A stretch of DNA of 64,000 bases from Ruania rhizosphaerae (GCF_009805705.1 NZ_VSMB01000011.1:62001-126000); one strand, 5' to 3'. Positions 1-8,809 are shown, counted from the stretch's first letter. Notes: generated by a model from the sequence alone, not told the origin. Made by a program: numbers and translations.

Positions 1-2
1 TC

Positions 3-1457
3 TACAACAACGCGCCGGGTCTCGTCTCCCCCACCGTGGAAGGCGAGACCCCGATCACCATCCCGGTCCCGTCCCTCTCCCTGGACGACGGGCTGACCCT
101 GGTGGCCGCCGTCGAAGAAGGGACGGCCACCGAGCTGGTGTGGAGCGATGAGACGATTTCCGCACCGAACCCGACCGGTGGGCTCATCTCCGACTTCAGC
201 TCCTACGGCATGACGGCAGACCTGCAGCTCAAGCCCGATCTGGGCGCACCGGGTGGGCAGATCTGGTCGACGATGCCGCTCGAGCAGGGTGGGTACGGAT
301 CGAAGTCGGGCACGTCGATGGCATCGCCGCATGTGGCGGGCGCGATCGCACTCCTGCTGCAGGCGCGAGACGACCTCGACCCGGGTGAGATCAAGGATGT
401 GCTGCAGAACTCGGCCGATCCCACGCTGTGGTCGCTCAACACCGACTTCGGGCTGCTGGAGCCGGTGTTCCGCCAAGGGGCCGGGATGCTCGACATCGAT
501 GCGGCGATCCTGTCCACCACACGGGTCTCCCCCGGCGCGATCGAGCTCGGCGAGAGCGAGCACGGCCCGGTCTCGCGCACGGTGACGCTGCACAACGACG
601 GCGGGACTGACGTGACGTACACGGTCTCGGCTGAGGATGCGATCGCCACGGGCGGGGATCCGGACGACCCGACGTTCCTGTACGGCGTCAGCAGCGTAGA
701 TGCCCCTTCGCAGATCACGGTGCCCGCGGGGTCAAGCGTGTCCGTCGATGTCACGATCGCTCCGAGCGCCGATCTGGAGCAGGCGCAGTACGGCGGGTAC
801 CTGACCCTGATGCCCGAGGACGGCGAACCGATCCGGGTGCCCTACGTCGGGTACGCCGGTGACTATCAGGGGGTGCCGCTGCTCACCGACATCGGGTACG
901 GGTTGCCGGTGCTCGGCCAGCTCACCGCGTGTGACCGCCTGATCGGAGCGGACTGCACGATGAACGGCGAGTGGGATCTGATGCCGGACGGCGCCACCTA
1001 CTCGATGGCCGACGGCGATGTGCCGACGTTCCTGGTGCACCTGGAGCACCCGGCCCAGTCGCTGGAGATGACGGTCTACGCGGCCGTCGATGGTGAGCGC
1101 GGCGCGGCGATCGGTCCGACGGCGACGTTCCTGGCCACAGAGCATGTGGGACGTTCGGGTGGTGCGGAGGCGTTCACGCCGTACACCTGGGACGGGGTGC
1201 TGGCCTCGGTCTACCGGGCCGGGCGCCACAACACCGAGTGGTCGGTGCCGGACGGGGACTACATCATCGGCCTGACCGTGGTGAACGCCCTCGGCGACCC
1301 GGAGAACCCCGATCACATGGAGAGCGCCGATACCGCGGTGTTCACCATCGACCGGGACGGTGATGGCAACCCACCGAGCGAGTTCCGGGAGCAGCTGCGG
1401 GACGTGCCGCCGAAGATGAAGGGACAGCTGCGTTGCATCGTCGACGGGCGGTGCTGA
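3..1457 (+). CDS. S8 family serine peptidase (subtilase), 5'-truncated by window edge
   Basis: C-terminal part of a secreted subtilisin-like protease. The reading frame is open from base 3, so the true start lies upstream of the window; the GTG at 36 is internal. The visible protein begins in what looks like a protease-associated (PA) insert, then runs into the catalytic core with the GTSMASPHVAGA block, whose catalytic Ser codon is 315-317. After the catalytic domain comes a beta-rich stretch (from about base 540) typical of the Fn3-like domain of cell-envelope subtilases such as Vpr/lactocepin. The protein ends in a Cys-containing tail without LPXTG or a membrane anchor, so it is probably released. 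The Asp and His of the triad are outside the window. A strong hairpin follows the stop. Family assignment is secure; substrate unknown. Confidence 0.93.
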   Translation, partial: YNNAPGLVSPTVEGETPITIPVPSLSLDDGLTLVAAVEEGTATELVWSDETISAPNPTGGLISDFSSYGMTADLQLKPDLGAPGGQIWSTMPLEQGGYGSKSGTSMASPHVAGAIALLLQARDDLDPGEIKDVLQNSADPTLWSLNTDFGLLEPVFRQGAGMLDIDAAILSTTRVSPGAIELGESEHGPVSRTVTLHNDGGTDVTYTVSAEDAIATGGDPDDPTFLYGVSSVDAPSQITVPAGSSVSVDVTIAPSADLEQAQYGGYLTLMPEDGEPIRVPYVGYAGDYQGVPLLTDIGYGLPVLGQLTACDRLIGADCTMNGEWDLMPDGATYSMADGDVPTFLVHLEHPAQSLEMTVYAAVDGERGAAIGPTATFLATEHVGRSGGAEAFTPYTWDGVLASVYRAGRHNTEWSVPDGDYIIGLTVVNALGDPENPDHMESADTAVFTIDRDGDGNPPSEFREQLRDVPPKMKGQLRCIVDGRC

Positions 1458-1507
1458 CCAGACCGGCAGTCACTGCCATCCGGGTGAGTCGCAGCCCCTG
1501 ATTCACA

Positions 1508-1547
1508 GGGCGCGGGCCTCGGGCCACCAGGCTCGCGGCCCGCGCCC
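1508..1547 (+). terminator. Strong hairpin downstream of the subtilase
   Basis: A perfect 11-bp GC-rich stem (GGGCGCGGGCC at 1508-1518 with GGCCCGCGCCC at 1537-1547) and an 18-nt loop, 51 bp after the subtilase stop. There is no T-run, as is usual in high-GC actinomycete terminators. It separates the protease transcript from the tRNA gene. Confidence 0.7.
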
Positions 1548-1682
1548 GGCGTGTCTGGCGCGCTCGGCCTCGTGATCGAAGACACTGCACTACACCAGTG
1601 ACCGGGTTACAGATCGGCAAGCCCGTCATGGTATGTTTACCGGCGTCGCGAACGCCCCTGCGGGAGTGTTCGCCTCACCCTT

Positions 1683-1770
1683 GTCCGGGTGGCGGAAATG
1701 GCAGACGCGCTAGCTTGAGGTGCTAGTGCCCGTATAGGGCGTGGGGGTTCAAGTCCCCCCTCGGACACCA
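1683..1770 (+). tRNA. tRNA-Leu(GAG)
   Basis: An 88-nt class II tRNA with encoded CCA. The acceptor stem GTCCGGG (1683-1689) pairs with CTCGGAC (1760-1766) with one G-T wobble; 1767 is the discriminator A and 1768-1770 the CCA. The anticodon stem CTAGC/GCTAG encloses loop TTGAGGT, giving anticodon GAG. A long variable arm follows, and the T-arm GGGGGTTCAAGTCCCCC is intact. The gene stands alone between a protease and the metallopeptidase-like pair. A TATGTT element at 1632-1637 could be its -10 box. Confidence 0.96.
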
Positions 1771-1864
1771 TGTGACCTGCGGCGATGCAGGATCGCGGAA
1801 GGCGCATCGCCATCTGTTCATCGTCGCCTCCGCGTGAAGATCACATTCCTGAACGCAGCACCGA

Positions 1865-3088
1865 TCAGGGCATCGGTGCGTTGAGGTCCGCGGCCCACGC
1901 ACGTATCGCCTCGCGCTCGGATTCGTCGCACACATACCCGTAGCCGATCCAGTAGTCCTCGGTCTCGAGCGTCCATTCGTCATGGTAGGTGAGCGCGTAG
2001 CAGTCGGCCATCTTCTCGCTGCTGCCCTGGAACAGCCCCTGGTCCAGCAGCCGTTCGTAATCGCGGGACCCGTCCATGAATCTCGCGGCATCTGCTCGCT
2101 GGTAGACGTGGGCAAGCTCGTGCACGACCATCATCCGCAGCTCCCACTCGCTGGAGTACTCGCTCTCAGCGAGCAGATGGATGGTCAGCGAATCCCCCCG
2201 GAGCACGCAACCGGTCGTCCTCCACCCGTCCCTGTCAGAGGCTCCGCACACGGACGCAGCGTCCCAGCGGACATCGATGAATCCGTCGCCGGCACCGTCA
2301 ACGAGCTCCTCACTGAGGGAACCGGAACTGTTCACGCTTCGATCTTCGGCCTCGGCAATTAGCTGCTGCAGGTCCTCCCGGCGCCGCTGCGCTTCCTGAG
2401 CGGCTGACTGCGCTGAGAACGCGTTGTTCCCGTCCACTGCGTCTTGCGCCCGTTCCTCGAGTCGTTCGAACCAGACGAGCTCGGTCACCAGCGGTGCGAC
2501 GGGATTACCGTCGAGCTGGGCGGCAAGATCGTAGTACTGCTGGCGCTCCGACTCAAAGATCGCCATCTGCTCGTCCAACTCCGCATTCCCACTGCCACCT
2601 GCGGGTGCCGACGGATCGGCGCCGGTCGGCGTTGCAAGACCCGGGGGGTCTCCAGGATCCGAATGATCCGATGCCAGAAGCGCGCCGGAGCACGAGAAGA
2701 GGGTGATCAGGAGAACGACGGCGGACAGGCAGCCACCGGCCGCGAGACCCCACCCGCGGCCTTGGCGAGGCGGGTGCGGGCCAGCAGGCTGTGGGTACGG
2801 TCCTGGCCGCGGCCAGGGACCCACTCGCTGCGGAGGCGGGCCGACCGGCTGCGGGCCACGAACGGGCGCTGCAGCGGGCCCTGGCTGCGGGCGGACGCTG
2901 CCCTGCCCACGCATGCCACCTGGATTCACCGAGGTCATCCAGTGGCGCAGCGCGGGATAGGCGCGCGGGTTGGCCGCGATCACCGCATGGAGATCCCAGC
3001 GCCGGGCCGCGATGGTGGCTAAGTGTTCAGGAGGAGTCCTCGGATCCCTCGCAATGAGCCACTCATGATCCCCCTGACCACCAACCAC
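1865..3088 (-). CDS. Membrane-anchored HExxH protein with N-terminal variant-leucine-repeat-like domain (paralog A)
   Basis: 407 aa, GTG start. Three parts can be seen: an N-terminal segment of about 50 aa (ending near TSVNPG) that resembles the leucine-rich-repeat-variant domain common in actinobacterial proteins; a Pro/Gly/Gln-rich linker; a transmembrane helix near residues 112-138; then an extracytoplasmic region. That region has HELAH at H323-E324-H327 and a downstream Glu (E358 in SSEKMADC), the layout of a gluzincin zinc peptidase. This suggests a membrane-tethered metalloprotease with its catalytic part outside, but proteolysis is inferred only. The next gene upstream (3214-4422) is a clear paralog with the same order of parts and the same GTG-GTT-GGT-GG start region, which supports this start although no good ribosome-binding site is visible. 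Confidence 0.8.
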   Translation of the reverse strand: MVGGQGDHEWLIARDPRTPPEHLATIAARRWDLHAVIAANPRAYPALRHWMTSVNPGGMRGQGSVRPQPGPAAAPVRGPQPVGPPPQRVGPWPRPGPYPQPAGPHPPRQGRGWGLAAGGCLSAVVLLITLFSCSGALLASDHSDPGDPPGLATPTGADPSAPAGGSGNAELDEQMAIFESERQQYYDLAAQLDGNPVAPLVTELVWFERLEERAQDAVDGNNAFSAQSAAQEAQRRREDLQQLIAEAEDRSVNSSGSLSEELVDGAGDGFIDVRWDAASVCGASDRDGWRTTGCVLRGDSLTIHLLAESEYSSEWELRMMVVHELAHVYQRADAARFMDGSRDYERLLDQGLFQGSSEKMADCYALTYHDEWTLETEDYWIGYGYVCDESEREAIRAWAADLNAPMP

Positions 3089-3213
3089 ACCGACACGTTA
3101 TCCCACGGCGCCCCCTGACCCGCCGTCGGTCGGTCCCCCGCCGCTTCCACAGCGGCAGCGCGCTGATCCAGGACGATCACAACCTCCACCGCCACATCCT
3201 CCGGGGCACCCGA

Positions 3214-4422
3214 TCAGGGCACCGGAGCGTTGAGATCTGCCGCCCACGTGCGGATCGCCTCGCGCTCCGACTCGTCGCACACGTACCCGTAGCCGATCTC
3301 GTAGCCGTTCCCGCCTTCCGGTAGCTCGAGTGTCCATTCGTTGTGATGGGCGAGCGAATAGCAGTCGGCCATCGATTCGAAGCTGCCCTGGAACAGCCCC
3401 TCGTCCAGGAGCCGTTCGTACTCGCTGGACCCGTCCTCGAACCTCGCGGCATCCGCATTCTGGTAGACGTGGGCCAGTTCATGCACGAGGACCATCCGCA
3501 GATGCCGCTCGCTGAAGTATTCGCTGTCAGGCAGCACATGGACGGTGAGCACATCCTCGTCGAGGACGCATCCGAGCGTGATCCAGTTCTCCTGATCAGC
3601 GGGAGCGTCAACGTCCTCGCACGCGGACGCAGCGTCCCAGCGGATATCGATGAAGCCGTTTCCGGCACTGTCGACGATGTCCTCACTGAGGGTGCCTGAA
3701 CTATTGACACGACGATCTTCGGCCGCTGCGACAACGTGCTGCAGATCCTCCCGGTACTGCCGCGCGTCCCGCGCCACGCTCGCAGCAGCGGAAGGGTAGT
3801 CAGCTGACGCCGCTCGTTCCTCGAGAGCTTCGAACAACTCGGGGCGAGTGACCAACGATGCGACGGGATTACCGTCGACCTGGGCGAGAAGCTCGTAGTA
3901 CTGCTCCCGCTCCGACTCATAGATCGCCATGTGCTCGTCCACCTCCGGGTCCCGGCTGGGGCCTGCGGGAGCGGACGGGGACGAGGACTGGAACGCGGAC
4001 GGGGACCGGGACGCGGACGGGTCGCTTCCCGCGCCGGTGGGATCTGGATCGTCCGATGCCAGAAGCGCGCCGGAGCACGAGAAGAGTGCGACCACGAGGA
4101 CGAGAGCGGTGAGGCAGCCTCCGGCCGCGAGCCCCCACGCGGAGCCACGGCGCCGCGGCTGTGGGTACGGTCCGGCGGGCCGCTGCGGGTACGGTCCGGC
4201 GGGCTGCGGTCCCGCAGAGGGGGCAGCGTGCCCTGGCTGCGGCCGCATGCTGCCTGGATTCACCGAAGCGATCCAGTCGCGCAGCGCAGGGTAGGTGCGC
4301 GGGTTGGCGGCGATCACCGGGTGGAGATCCCAGCGCCGGGCCGCGATATCGGCCAACTGCGCAGGCGGGGTCCGCGGATCCCCCGCTATGACCGACTCAT
4401 GATCCCTGTGCCCACCAACCAC
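3214..4422 (-). CDS. Membrane-anchored HExxH protein with N-terminal variant-leucine-repeat-like domain (paralog B)
   Basis: 402 aa from the GTG at 4422, chosen because it aligns exactly with the start of the neighbouring paralog; an in-frame GTG at 4512 would add 30 residues with no counterpart. The architecture matches paralog A: N-terminal repeat-variant domain, Pro/Gln-rich linker, transmembrane helix, low-complexity Ser/Pro linker, then the HELAHVYQ motif (H314, E315, H318) with a downstream Glu in GSFESMADC (E349). Sequence is most alike around the HExxH motif and the C-terminus and least alike in the linkers, as expected after an old tandem duplication. Only 125 bp separate the two genes, so they may share a transcript. 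Function is unproven; a surface zinc metallopeptidase is the best guess. Confidence 0.78.
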   Translation of the reverse strand: MVGGHRDHESVIAGDPRTPPAQLADIAARRWDLHPVIAANPRTYPALRDWIASVNPGSMRPQPGHAAPSAGPQPAGPYPQRPAGPYPQPRRRGSAWGLAAGGCLTALVLVVALFSCSGALLASDDPDPTGAGSDPSASRSPSAFQSSSPSAPAGPSRDPEVDEHMAIYESEREQYYELLAQVDGNPVASLVTRPELFEALEERAASADYPSAAASVARDARQYREDLQHVVAAAEDRRVNSSGTLSEDIVDSAGNGFIDIRWDAASACEDVDAPADQENWITLGCVLDEDVLTVHVLPDSEYFSERHLRMVLVHELAHVYQNADAARFEDGSSEYERLLDEGLFQGSFESMADCYSLAHHNEWTLELPEGGNGYEIGYGYVCDESEREAIRTWAADLNAPVP

Positions 4423-4646
4423 CCGGAAACGGTACCGCGGGAATCGACCTGCTCCGGCGAAGCCAGAGGTGCGTCCCAGCGCTCTCAATGCAGTGCCCGT
4501 ATCCGTCACCACAGCCGGGCCGACAGCATGACTGGCATGGTGAAGGCACCGTGACCGGCGTGCGGGCCGTCGCTATGACCGATCCCACCACCAGTCGGCA
4601 GCTTGAGACTTTGTTCGAACAAGCGACCAGGAGCAATCACCTAGGA
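4423..4646. other. Intergenic stretch without a convincing gene
   Basis: Divergent interval between the HExxH pair and the sugar-transport operon. Apart from a possible 30-codon N-terminal extension of the upstream minus-strand gene (to 4512), I see no coding signal or RNA gene. The regulatory signals of the rightward operon start at 4647. Confidence 0.4.
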
Positions 4647-4666
4647 GGCAACGAAAACTCGTTGCC
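4647..4666. promoter_or_regulatory. Perfect inverted repeat, candidate operator of the sugar-uptake operon
   Basis: GGCAACGA-AAAC-TCGTTGCC: 8-bp arms, 4-bp spacer, no mismatch. It lies 8 bp upstream of a plausible -35 element and about 175 bp before the dehydrogenase gene. The layout suits a dimeric repressor or activator. No regulator is encoded beside it, so the binding protein would act from elsewhere. Confidence 0.55.
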
Positions 4667-4674
4667 CAATCCGC

Positions 4675-4703
4675 TTGTGTGATGTCCACCACCACGCTAC
4701 GGT
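4675..4703 (+). promoter_or_regulatory. Candidate promoter of the dehydrogenase/ABC operon
   Basis: TTGTGT at 4675-4680, a 17-bp spacer and TACGGT at 4698-4703 give a weak sigma-70-like promoter (TAnnnT -10 as in many actinomycete promoters). It sits directly after the perfect inverted repeat and before the ribosome-binding site of the small ORF. Confidence 0.35.
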
Positions 4704-4735
4704 CCATATGTCCTAACAAACGCGAAGGAGCGTCC

Positions 4736-4813
4736 ATGGCTACGAACCTCCACCGTCCGCCCGCGACCCACATCCGACCCGGGCCAAGTGACGAGCAGCA
4801 CAATCTCAGCTGA
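4736..4813 (+). CDS. Possible 25-aa leader or small protein
   Basis: An ATG at 4736 is preceded by a near-ideal AAGGAG (4725-4730, 5-nt spacing) and opens a 25-codon frame ending TGA at 4811-4813, 27 bp before the dehydrogenase start. The peptide is rich in Pro, His and Arg (begins MATNLHRPPATH) and has no membrane segment or signal peptide. It may be a translated leader coupled to expression of the downstream operon, or a small protein. I see no run of one amino acid that would make it a classical attenuator peptide. Support rests only on the ribosome-binding site and position. Confidence 0.4.
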   Translation: MATNLHRPPATHIRPGPSDEQHNLS

Positions 4814-4840
4814 CGCATCCGAGACCGGCAGGAGGTTCAC

Positions 4841-5839
4841 ATGCGCATCGCAGTACTCGGAGCGGGGCGGATCGGTATCGCCCACCTCTCGACCTTGGCC
4901 GCCGTGCCCGGCATCGACGAGCTGATCGTCGCAGACCCCGACAGAGAACGGTCCGTATCGGCGGCGGCAGCGGTCGGGGCGTCCTCGATGTCGATCGACG
5001 AAGCCCTGGCGAGCCGGCCCGACGGCATCGTCATCACGGCACCCACACCAGCGCACCCGGACCTGGTCCGCGCCGGGATCTCAGCCGGGATACCCGTCTT
5101 CTGCGAGAAGCCCCTCGCCCAGGACGTCGCCGGCTCACGTGCGCTCGTCGAGGACTGCGAAGGCAGCGACGTTCCGGTGCAGATCGGATTCCAGCGTCGA
5201 TTCGACGCCGGCTATCGGGCTGCGCGGCAAGCAGTGCGCCGAGGTGACCTCGGAGAGCTGCGCCGGGTTCACCTCATGACGTGCGACCCGGCTCCCCCGT
5301 CAGCGGAGTACATCGCCAGCAGCGGAGGCATCTTTCGGGACTGCCACGTCCACGACTTCGATGTCCTGCGGTGGGTTACCGGGTCCGAGGTTGCCACGGT
5401 CCACGCTGTCGGAGCCAATCGCGGAGCGGACTACTTCCGCGAAGCGCACGACGTAGACGAGTCGGCCGCTCTGCTCACCATGACCGACGGCACCCTCGTG
5501 ACGCTGTCCGGATCGCGGTACAACGGGGCCGGATACGACGTCAGGATGGAGCTGGCTGGCACGGTAGCTACCCTGCTTGTAGGACTGGACGAGCAGTCAC
5601 CCCTGCGGAGTGCTGAGGCACGTGTCCCCTTCCCCGGCGGTGCGCCATACTCGGACTTCCAGCACCGGTTTGCGGCTGCCTATGCCACCGAGCTCGAAGA
5701 ATTCGTGCGCGTCGTCCGCGGCGAGGTCACGAACCCGTGTACGCCGCGCGACGCCCTCTCCGCGCAACTGATCGCCGAGGCGGCACAGACATCCCGACGC
5801 GAGGGGCGCACCGTCGATATGGCTGAACTGAATCTGTGA
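4841..5839 (+). CDS. Gfo/Idh/MocA oxidoreductase, inositol 2-dehydrogenase-like
   Basis: 332 aa; ATG with AGGAGG 6 nt upstream. The N-terminus is a Rossmann NAD(P)-binding fold (VLGAGRIGIAHL), followed by the family EKPLA motif (CEKPLAQDV) carrying the catalytic Lys, and a C-terminal alpha/beta substrate domain with the conserved HDFDVLRW helix (HVHDFD). The family oxidises polyols or sugars such as myo-inositol or scyllo-inositol to ketones. It is the first gene of an operon with a periplasmic-type sugar-binding protein, permease and ATPase, so it probably acts on the imported compound. The exact substrate cannot be read from sequence; inositol or a related cyclitol or sugar is favoured. Confidence 0.88.
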   Translation: MRIAVLGAGRIGIAHLSTLAAVPGIDELIVADPDRERSVSAAAAVGASSMSIDEALASRPDGIVITAPTPAHPDLVRAGISAGIPVFCEKPLAQDVAGSRALVEDCEGSDVPVQIGFQRRFDAGYRAARQAVRRGDLGELRRVHLMTCDPAPPSAEYIASSGGIFRDCHVHDFDVLRWVTGSEVATVHAVGANRGADYFREAHDVDESAALLTMTDGTLVTLSGSRYNGAGYDVRMELAGTVATLLVGLDEQSPLRSAEARVPFPGGAPYSDFQHRFAAAYATELEEFVRVVRGEVTNPCTPRDALSAQLIAEAAQTSRREGRTVDMAELNL

Positions 5840-5841
5840 AA

Positions 5842-5925
5842 CAGCGGGACCGCTGGTAGGGACGGTCCCCGACGACAATCACCACCATGAAGTACAACCA
5901 CCCAACAGGGGCGACCCAACGCCCC
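5842..5925 (+). other. Intercistronic hairpins between dehydrogenase and binding-protein genes
   Basis: Three hairpins can form: CAGCG-GGAC-CGCTG (5842-5855), an alternative GGGACC/GGTCCC stem (5846-5851 with 5864-5869) that excludes the first, and a perfect GGGGCG-ACCCAA-CGCCCC (5908-5925). Hairpins here commonly stabilise the 5' end of binding-protein mRNA and raise its level relative to the flanking genes. No T-tract is present, so complete termination seems unlikely. Confidence 0.4.
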
Positions 5926-5949
5926 ATGTGGATTCCAAAGGAGGAAGCC

Positions 5950-6942
5950 ATGACGAAGAAGATGGTGAAGGCGGGCCTGGCGGCCCTCATCGCTGCACCC
6001 CTGGCCCTGGCTGGCTGCTCGACGGCGTCGGAGGAGCCCACCACAGCCGGAGGCACTGGCGACAGCGGTTCTGGTAGCTCGGGAGGCGAGACGATCGCGG
6101 TCGTCACTCACGGAACCCCGGGCGACGCATTCTGGGACGTGGTCAAGAGTGGTGCCGAGCAGGCTGGTGACGACCTCGGAGTCACTGTGACCTATCAGGG
6201 CGACGGCGACCCCGTGGAGCAGTCGCAACTGATCCAGGCCGCAGTGGCCTCCGACATCGATGGCCTCATCGTGTCCATGTCGAACCCGGATGGCGTTCGC
6301 GGCGCTGTGGAGGAAGCTGTGGCCGCGGGGGTCCCGGTCATCACCATCAACTCCGGTTTGGAGCAGTCCCAGGAGTTCGGTGCCCAGACTCACGTCGGTC
6401 AGAGCGAGTTCATCGCCGGCCAGGGTGCCGGCGAGCAACTGGGCGAGGCCGGGGTCACCAACCTGGTGTGCATCGTCCACGAAGCCGGGAACACCGGGCT
6501 GGAGGATCGGTGTGCCGGTGCAGCCGACACCATGGGGGGCACGGTCTCCAACGTGCAGGTCGACGTCGCCAACGTCGCCGACGCCCAGAACACCATCGAG
6601 TCCCAGCTGCTCTCCGATGACAGCATCGACGGTGTTCTGACCCTGAACCCGGGCATCGCCGTGGCTGCCGCTCAGGCCATCGAGTCCTCCGGATCGACCG
6701 CGCAGCTGGCCACCTTCGACGTCAGCGAGGATGTACTCGAACTCGTCCAGGACGGCGGCATCATCTTCGCCGTCGACCAGCAGCCCTATGCGCAGGGCTA
6801 CGTCCCGGTGAGCCTGCTCACCCTGCAGGCCCGCAACGGCGACGTCGTCGGTGGCGGCCACCCCATCTACTCCGGTCCCGGATTCATCACCCAGGAGAAC
6901 GCCGCTCAGGTGGCCGAGTTCGCCGAGAATGGGACCCGCTAA
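5950..6942 (+). CDS. Sugar ABC transporter substrate-binding lipoprotein
   Basis: 330 aa from the ATG at 5950, which has AAGGAGG 5 nt upstream; an in-frame ATG at 5887 lacks such a site and would place 21 extra residues before the signal peptide. The N-terminus is a lipoprotein signal (Lys-rich start, hydrophobic core, LALAGC lipobox) followed by a Ser/Gly linker. The body fits the ribose/galactose-binding family (Peripla_BP_4), with the typical core VVTHGTPGDAFW near its start. It would capture the sugar outside the cell and deliver it to the permease of the next gene, which starts directly after its TAA stop. Substrate not determined. Confidence 0.92.
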   Translation: MTKKMVKAGLAALIAAPLALAGCSTASEEPTTAGGTGDSGSGSSGGETIAVVTHGTPGDAFWDVVKSGAEQAGDDLGVTVTYQGDGDPVEQSQLIQAAVASDIDGLIVSMSNPDGVRGAVEEAVAAGVPVITINSGLEQSQEFGAQTHVGQSEFIAGQGAGEQLGEAGVTNLVCIVHEAGNTGLEDRCAGAADTMGGTVSNVQVDVANVADAQNTIESQLLSDDSIDGVLTLNPGIAVAAAQAIESSGSTAQLATFDVSEDVLELVQDGGIIFAVDQQPYAQGYVPVSLLTLQARNGDVVGGGHPIYSGPGFITQENAAQVAEFAENGTR

Positions 6943-7983
6943 ATGAGCGCCGCAACCCTGACAGCCGCCGACGAGCGGGTGGTGAGAACAAACCCGCTCG
7001 TCGTGCTGCTCCAACGGCCGGAGATCGGCGCCGCAGTCGCGGCGCTGGCGATCTTCATCCTCTTCTCCAGCCTCACCCAGGCGTTCCTGACACCGGCCGG
7101 AGTCTCGACGTGGCTCTACTCGGCCTCTCTGTACGGGATCATGGCGGTCGCCGTGTCGATGCTGATGATCGGTGGTGAGTTCGACCTCTCGACGGGCGCC
7201 ATGACCGGCACCTCCGGCCTGATGGTCGGAGTGATGGCCACGCACTACGAGATCAACGTATGGCTGGCGGTGACCATCGCGCTGGCCGCCTCGCTCGGAA
7301 TCGGCGCATGGAACGGGTGGATCACGATGAAGACCGGGCTCCCGAGCTTTATCGTGACCCTGTCGACCTTCTTCATTCTGCAGGGCATCAACCTCGCGGT
7401 CACGAAGCTGATCACCGGAACAGTGGCGATCCAAGGCATGTCCGATGTGCCCGGTTTCGAGCAAGTGAAGGTCATCTTCGGATCGGTCATCCGGTTCGGC
7501 GACTTCAGTCTGCGCGCGTCGGTTCTGTGGTGGATCGCGCTGACTGCCGTGGCCACCTGGGTGCTGCTGCGCACTCGCGCGGGCAACTGGGTGTTCGCCG
7601 TCGGGGGGCAGTCTCACTCAGCCCGCCAGGTCGGCGTCCCGGTGGTTCGCACCAAGATCTTCCTGTTCATGGGAACGGCCGGTGCCGGTTGGCTGGTGGG
7701 GATGCTCTCGCTGTTCGACGTCGGCACGGTCCAGGCGACCACCGGTATCGGGCAGGAGTTCATCTACATCATCTGCGCCGTCGTCGGCGGTTGCCTGCTC
7801 ACGGGTGGCTACGGCTCGGCCATCGGCGCAGCGATCGGTGCCCTGATTTACGGCATGGCACTCCAGGGAATCGTCTTCGCGCAGTGGGACAACAATTGGT
7901 TGAAGGCGTTCCTCGGGGCGATGCTGCTGCTGGCCGTCCTGGTCAACCTCTACGTTCGCCGACAGGCAGGAGTCAGGTCATGA
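6943..7983 (+). CDS. Sugar ABC transporter permease (RbsC/FrcC-like)
   Basis: 346 aa, very hydrophobic with about 8-10 membrane helices; member of the BPD_transp_2 family that includes RbsC and FrcC. The motif [10 protein letters not shown] in the first third is the family signature near the cytoplasmic coupling region. The start ATG follows the stop of the binding-protein gene without a gap, and the end overlaps the ATPase gene by 4 bp (ATGA), which implies translational coupling. It would form a homodimeric pore. Confidence 0.92.
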   Translation: MSAATLTAADERVVRTNPLVVLLQRPEIGAAVAALAIFILFSSLTQAFLTPAGVSTWLYSASLYGIMAVAVSMLMIGGEFDLSTGAMTGTSGLMVGVMATHYEINVWLAVTIALAASLGIGAWNGWITMKTGLPSFIVTLSTFFILQGINLAVTKLITGTVAIQGMSDVPGFEQVKVIFGSVIRFGDFSLRASVLWWIALTAVATWVLLRTRAGNWVFAVGGQSHSARQVGVPVVRTKIFLFMGTAGAGWLVGMLSLFDVGTVQATTGIGQEFIYIICAVVGGCLLTGGYGSAIGAAIGALIYGMALQGIVFAQWDNNWLKAFLGAMLLLAVLVNLYVRRQAGVRS

Positions 7984-8798
7984 GTGAGGACACCGCGCAG
8001 GCCACCGAACTCGACCCCGGCGTGCCGATCCTGGCGATGACGCAGATTGCCAAACACTACGGATCGAGTATTGCGCTGCAGGACGTCGACGCCCATATCC
8101 ACGCCGGCGAGGTCCTGTGCGTGCTGGGCGACAACGGCGCCGGGAAGTCGACGTTCATCAAGATCATCGCAGGAGCGCACCAGCAGACCGAGGGCACGCT
8201 GGCCGTCTACGGCCACAACCGCAGGTTCGCGAGCCCCAGAGATGCCCTCGACGCCGGGATCGCGACCGTCTACCAGGATCTTGCCGTCGTGCCGCTGATG
8301 TCGGTGTGGCGGAACTTCTTCCTGGGTTCGGAGATCACCCGTGGCTGGGGACCGTTCCGGCGCCTCGACGTCGCCGCGATGAAACGGATCGCCAAGGACG
8401 AGCTGAAGAAAATGGGGATCGACCTGCGTGATGTGGACCAGCCGATCGGGACCCTCTCGGGAGGTGAACGACAGTCGGTCGCGATCGCGCGGTCCGTCTA
8501 CTTCGGAGCCAAGCTCGTGATCCTCGACGAGCCGACGTCCGCCCTCGGGGTCAAGCAGGCCGGCGTCGTCCTGCGCTACATCGCTCAGGCCCGCGACGCC
8601 GGACTCGGCGTCATCTTCATCACTCACAACCCCCACCACGCTTATCCCGTCGGTGACCGCTTCCTGATCCTGAACAGGGGCAAGAGTCTCGGTCTGCATG
8701 AGAAGGCTGACATCAGCATCGCGGAGCTGACAGCGCTGATGTCCGGCGGAGCGGAACTCGCAAGCCTCGCTCACGAGCTGGAACGTGCGAGCACCTGA
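7980..8798 (+). CDS. Sugar ABC transporter ATPase, single-domain FrcA-like
   Basis: 272 aa; start ATG overlaps the permease stop (7980-7983). Walker [10 protein letters not shown] at residues 50-58, signature LSGGE, Walker B LVILDEP and the switch His in FITHNP are all present, so it should be active. Unlike RbsA, MglA or XylG, which carry two fused ATPase domains in about 500 aa, this protein has only one; the FrcA subunit of the FrcBCA fructose importer is the known example of this form. Two copies would then energise the permease dimer. Last gene of the operon; a hairpin follows 11 bp after the stop. Confidence 0.9.
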   Translation: MSEDTAQATELDPGVPILAMTQIAKHYGSSIALQDVDAHIHAGEVLCVLGDNGAGKSTFIKIIAGAHQQTEGTLAVYGHNRRFASPRDALDAGIATVYQDLAVVPLMSVWRNFFLGSEITRGWGPFRRLDVAAMKRIAKDELKKMGIDLRDVDQPIGTLSGGERQSVAIARSVYFGAKLVILDEPTSALGVKQAGVVLRYIAQARDAGLGVIFITHNPHHAYPVGDRFLILNRGKSLGLHEKADISIAELTALMSGGAELASLAHELERAST

Positions 8799-8809
8799 GT
8801 AGCCGGACC

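Noticed and set aside
4423-4512. 30-residue N-terminal extension of HExxH paralog B
   Set aside because: The paralog starts exactly at the position equivalent to 4422, and the extension has no counterpart.
5680-7617. Long minus-strand open frame of 645 codons antisense to the sugar-uptake operon
   Set aside because: It shadows genes with clear family motifs, is rich in His, Gly, Arg and Asp as expected from high-GC antisense frames, and has no homology pattern.
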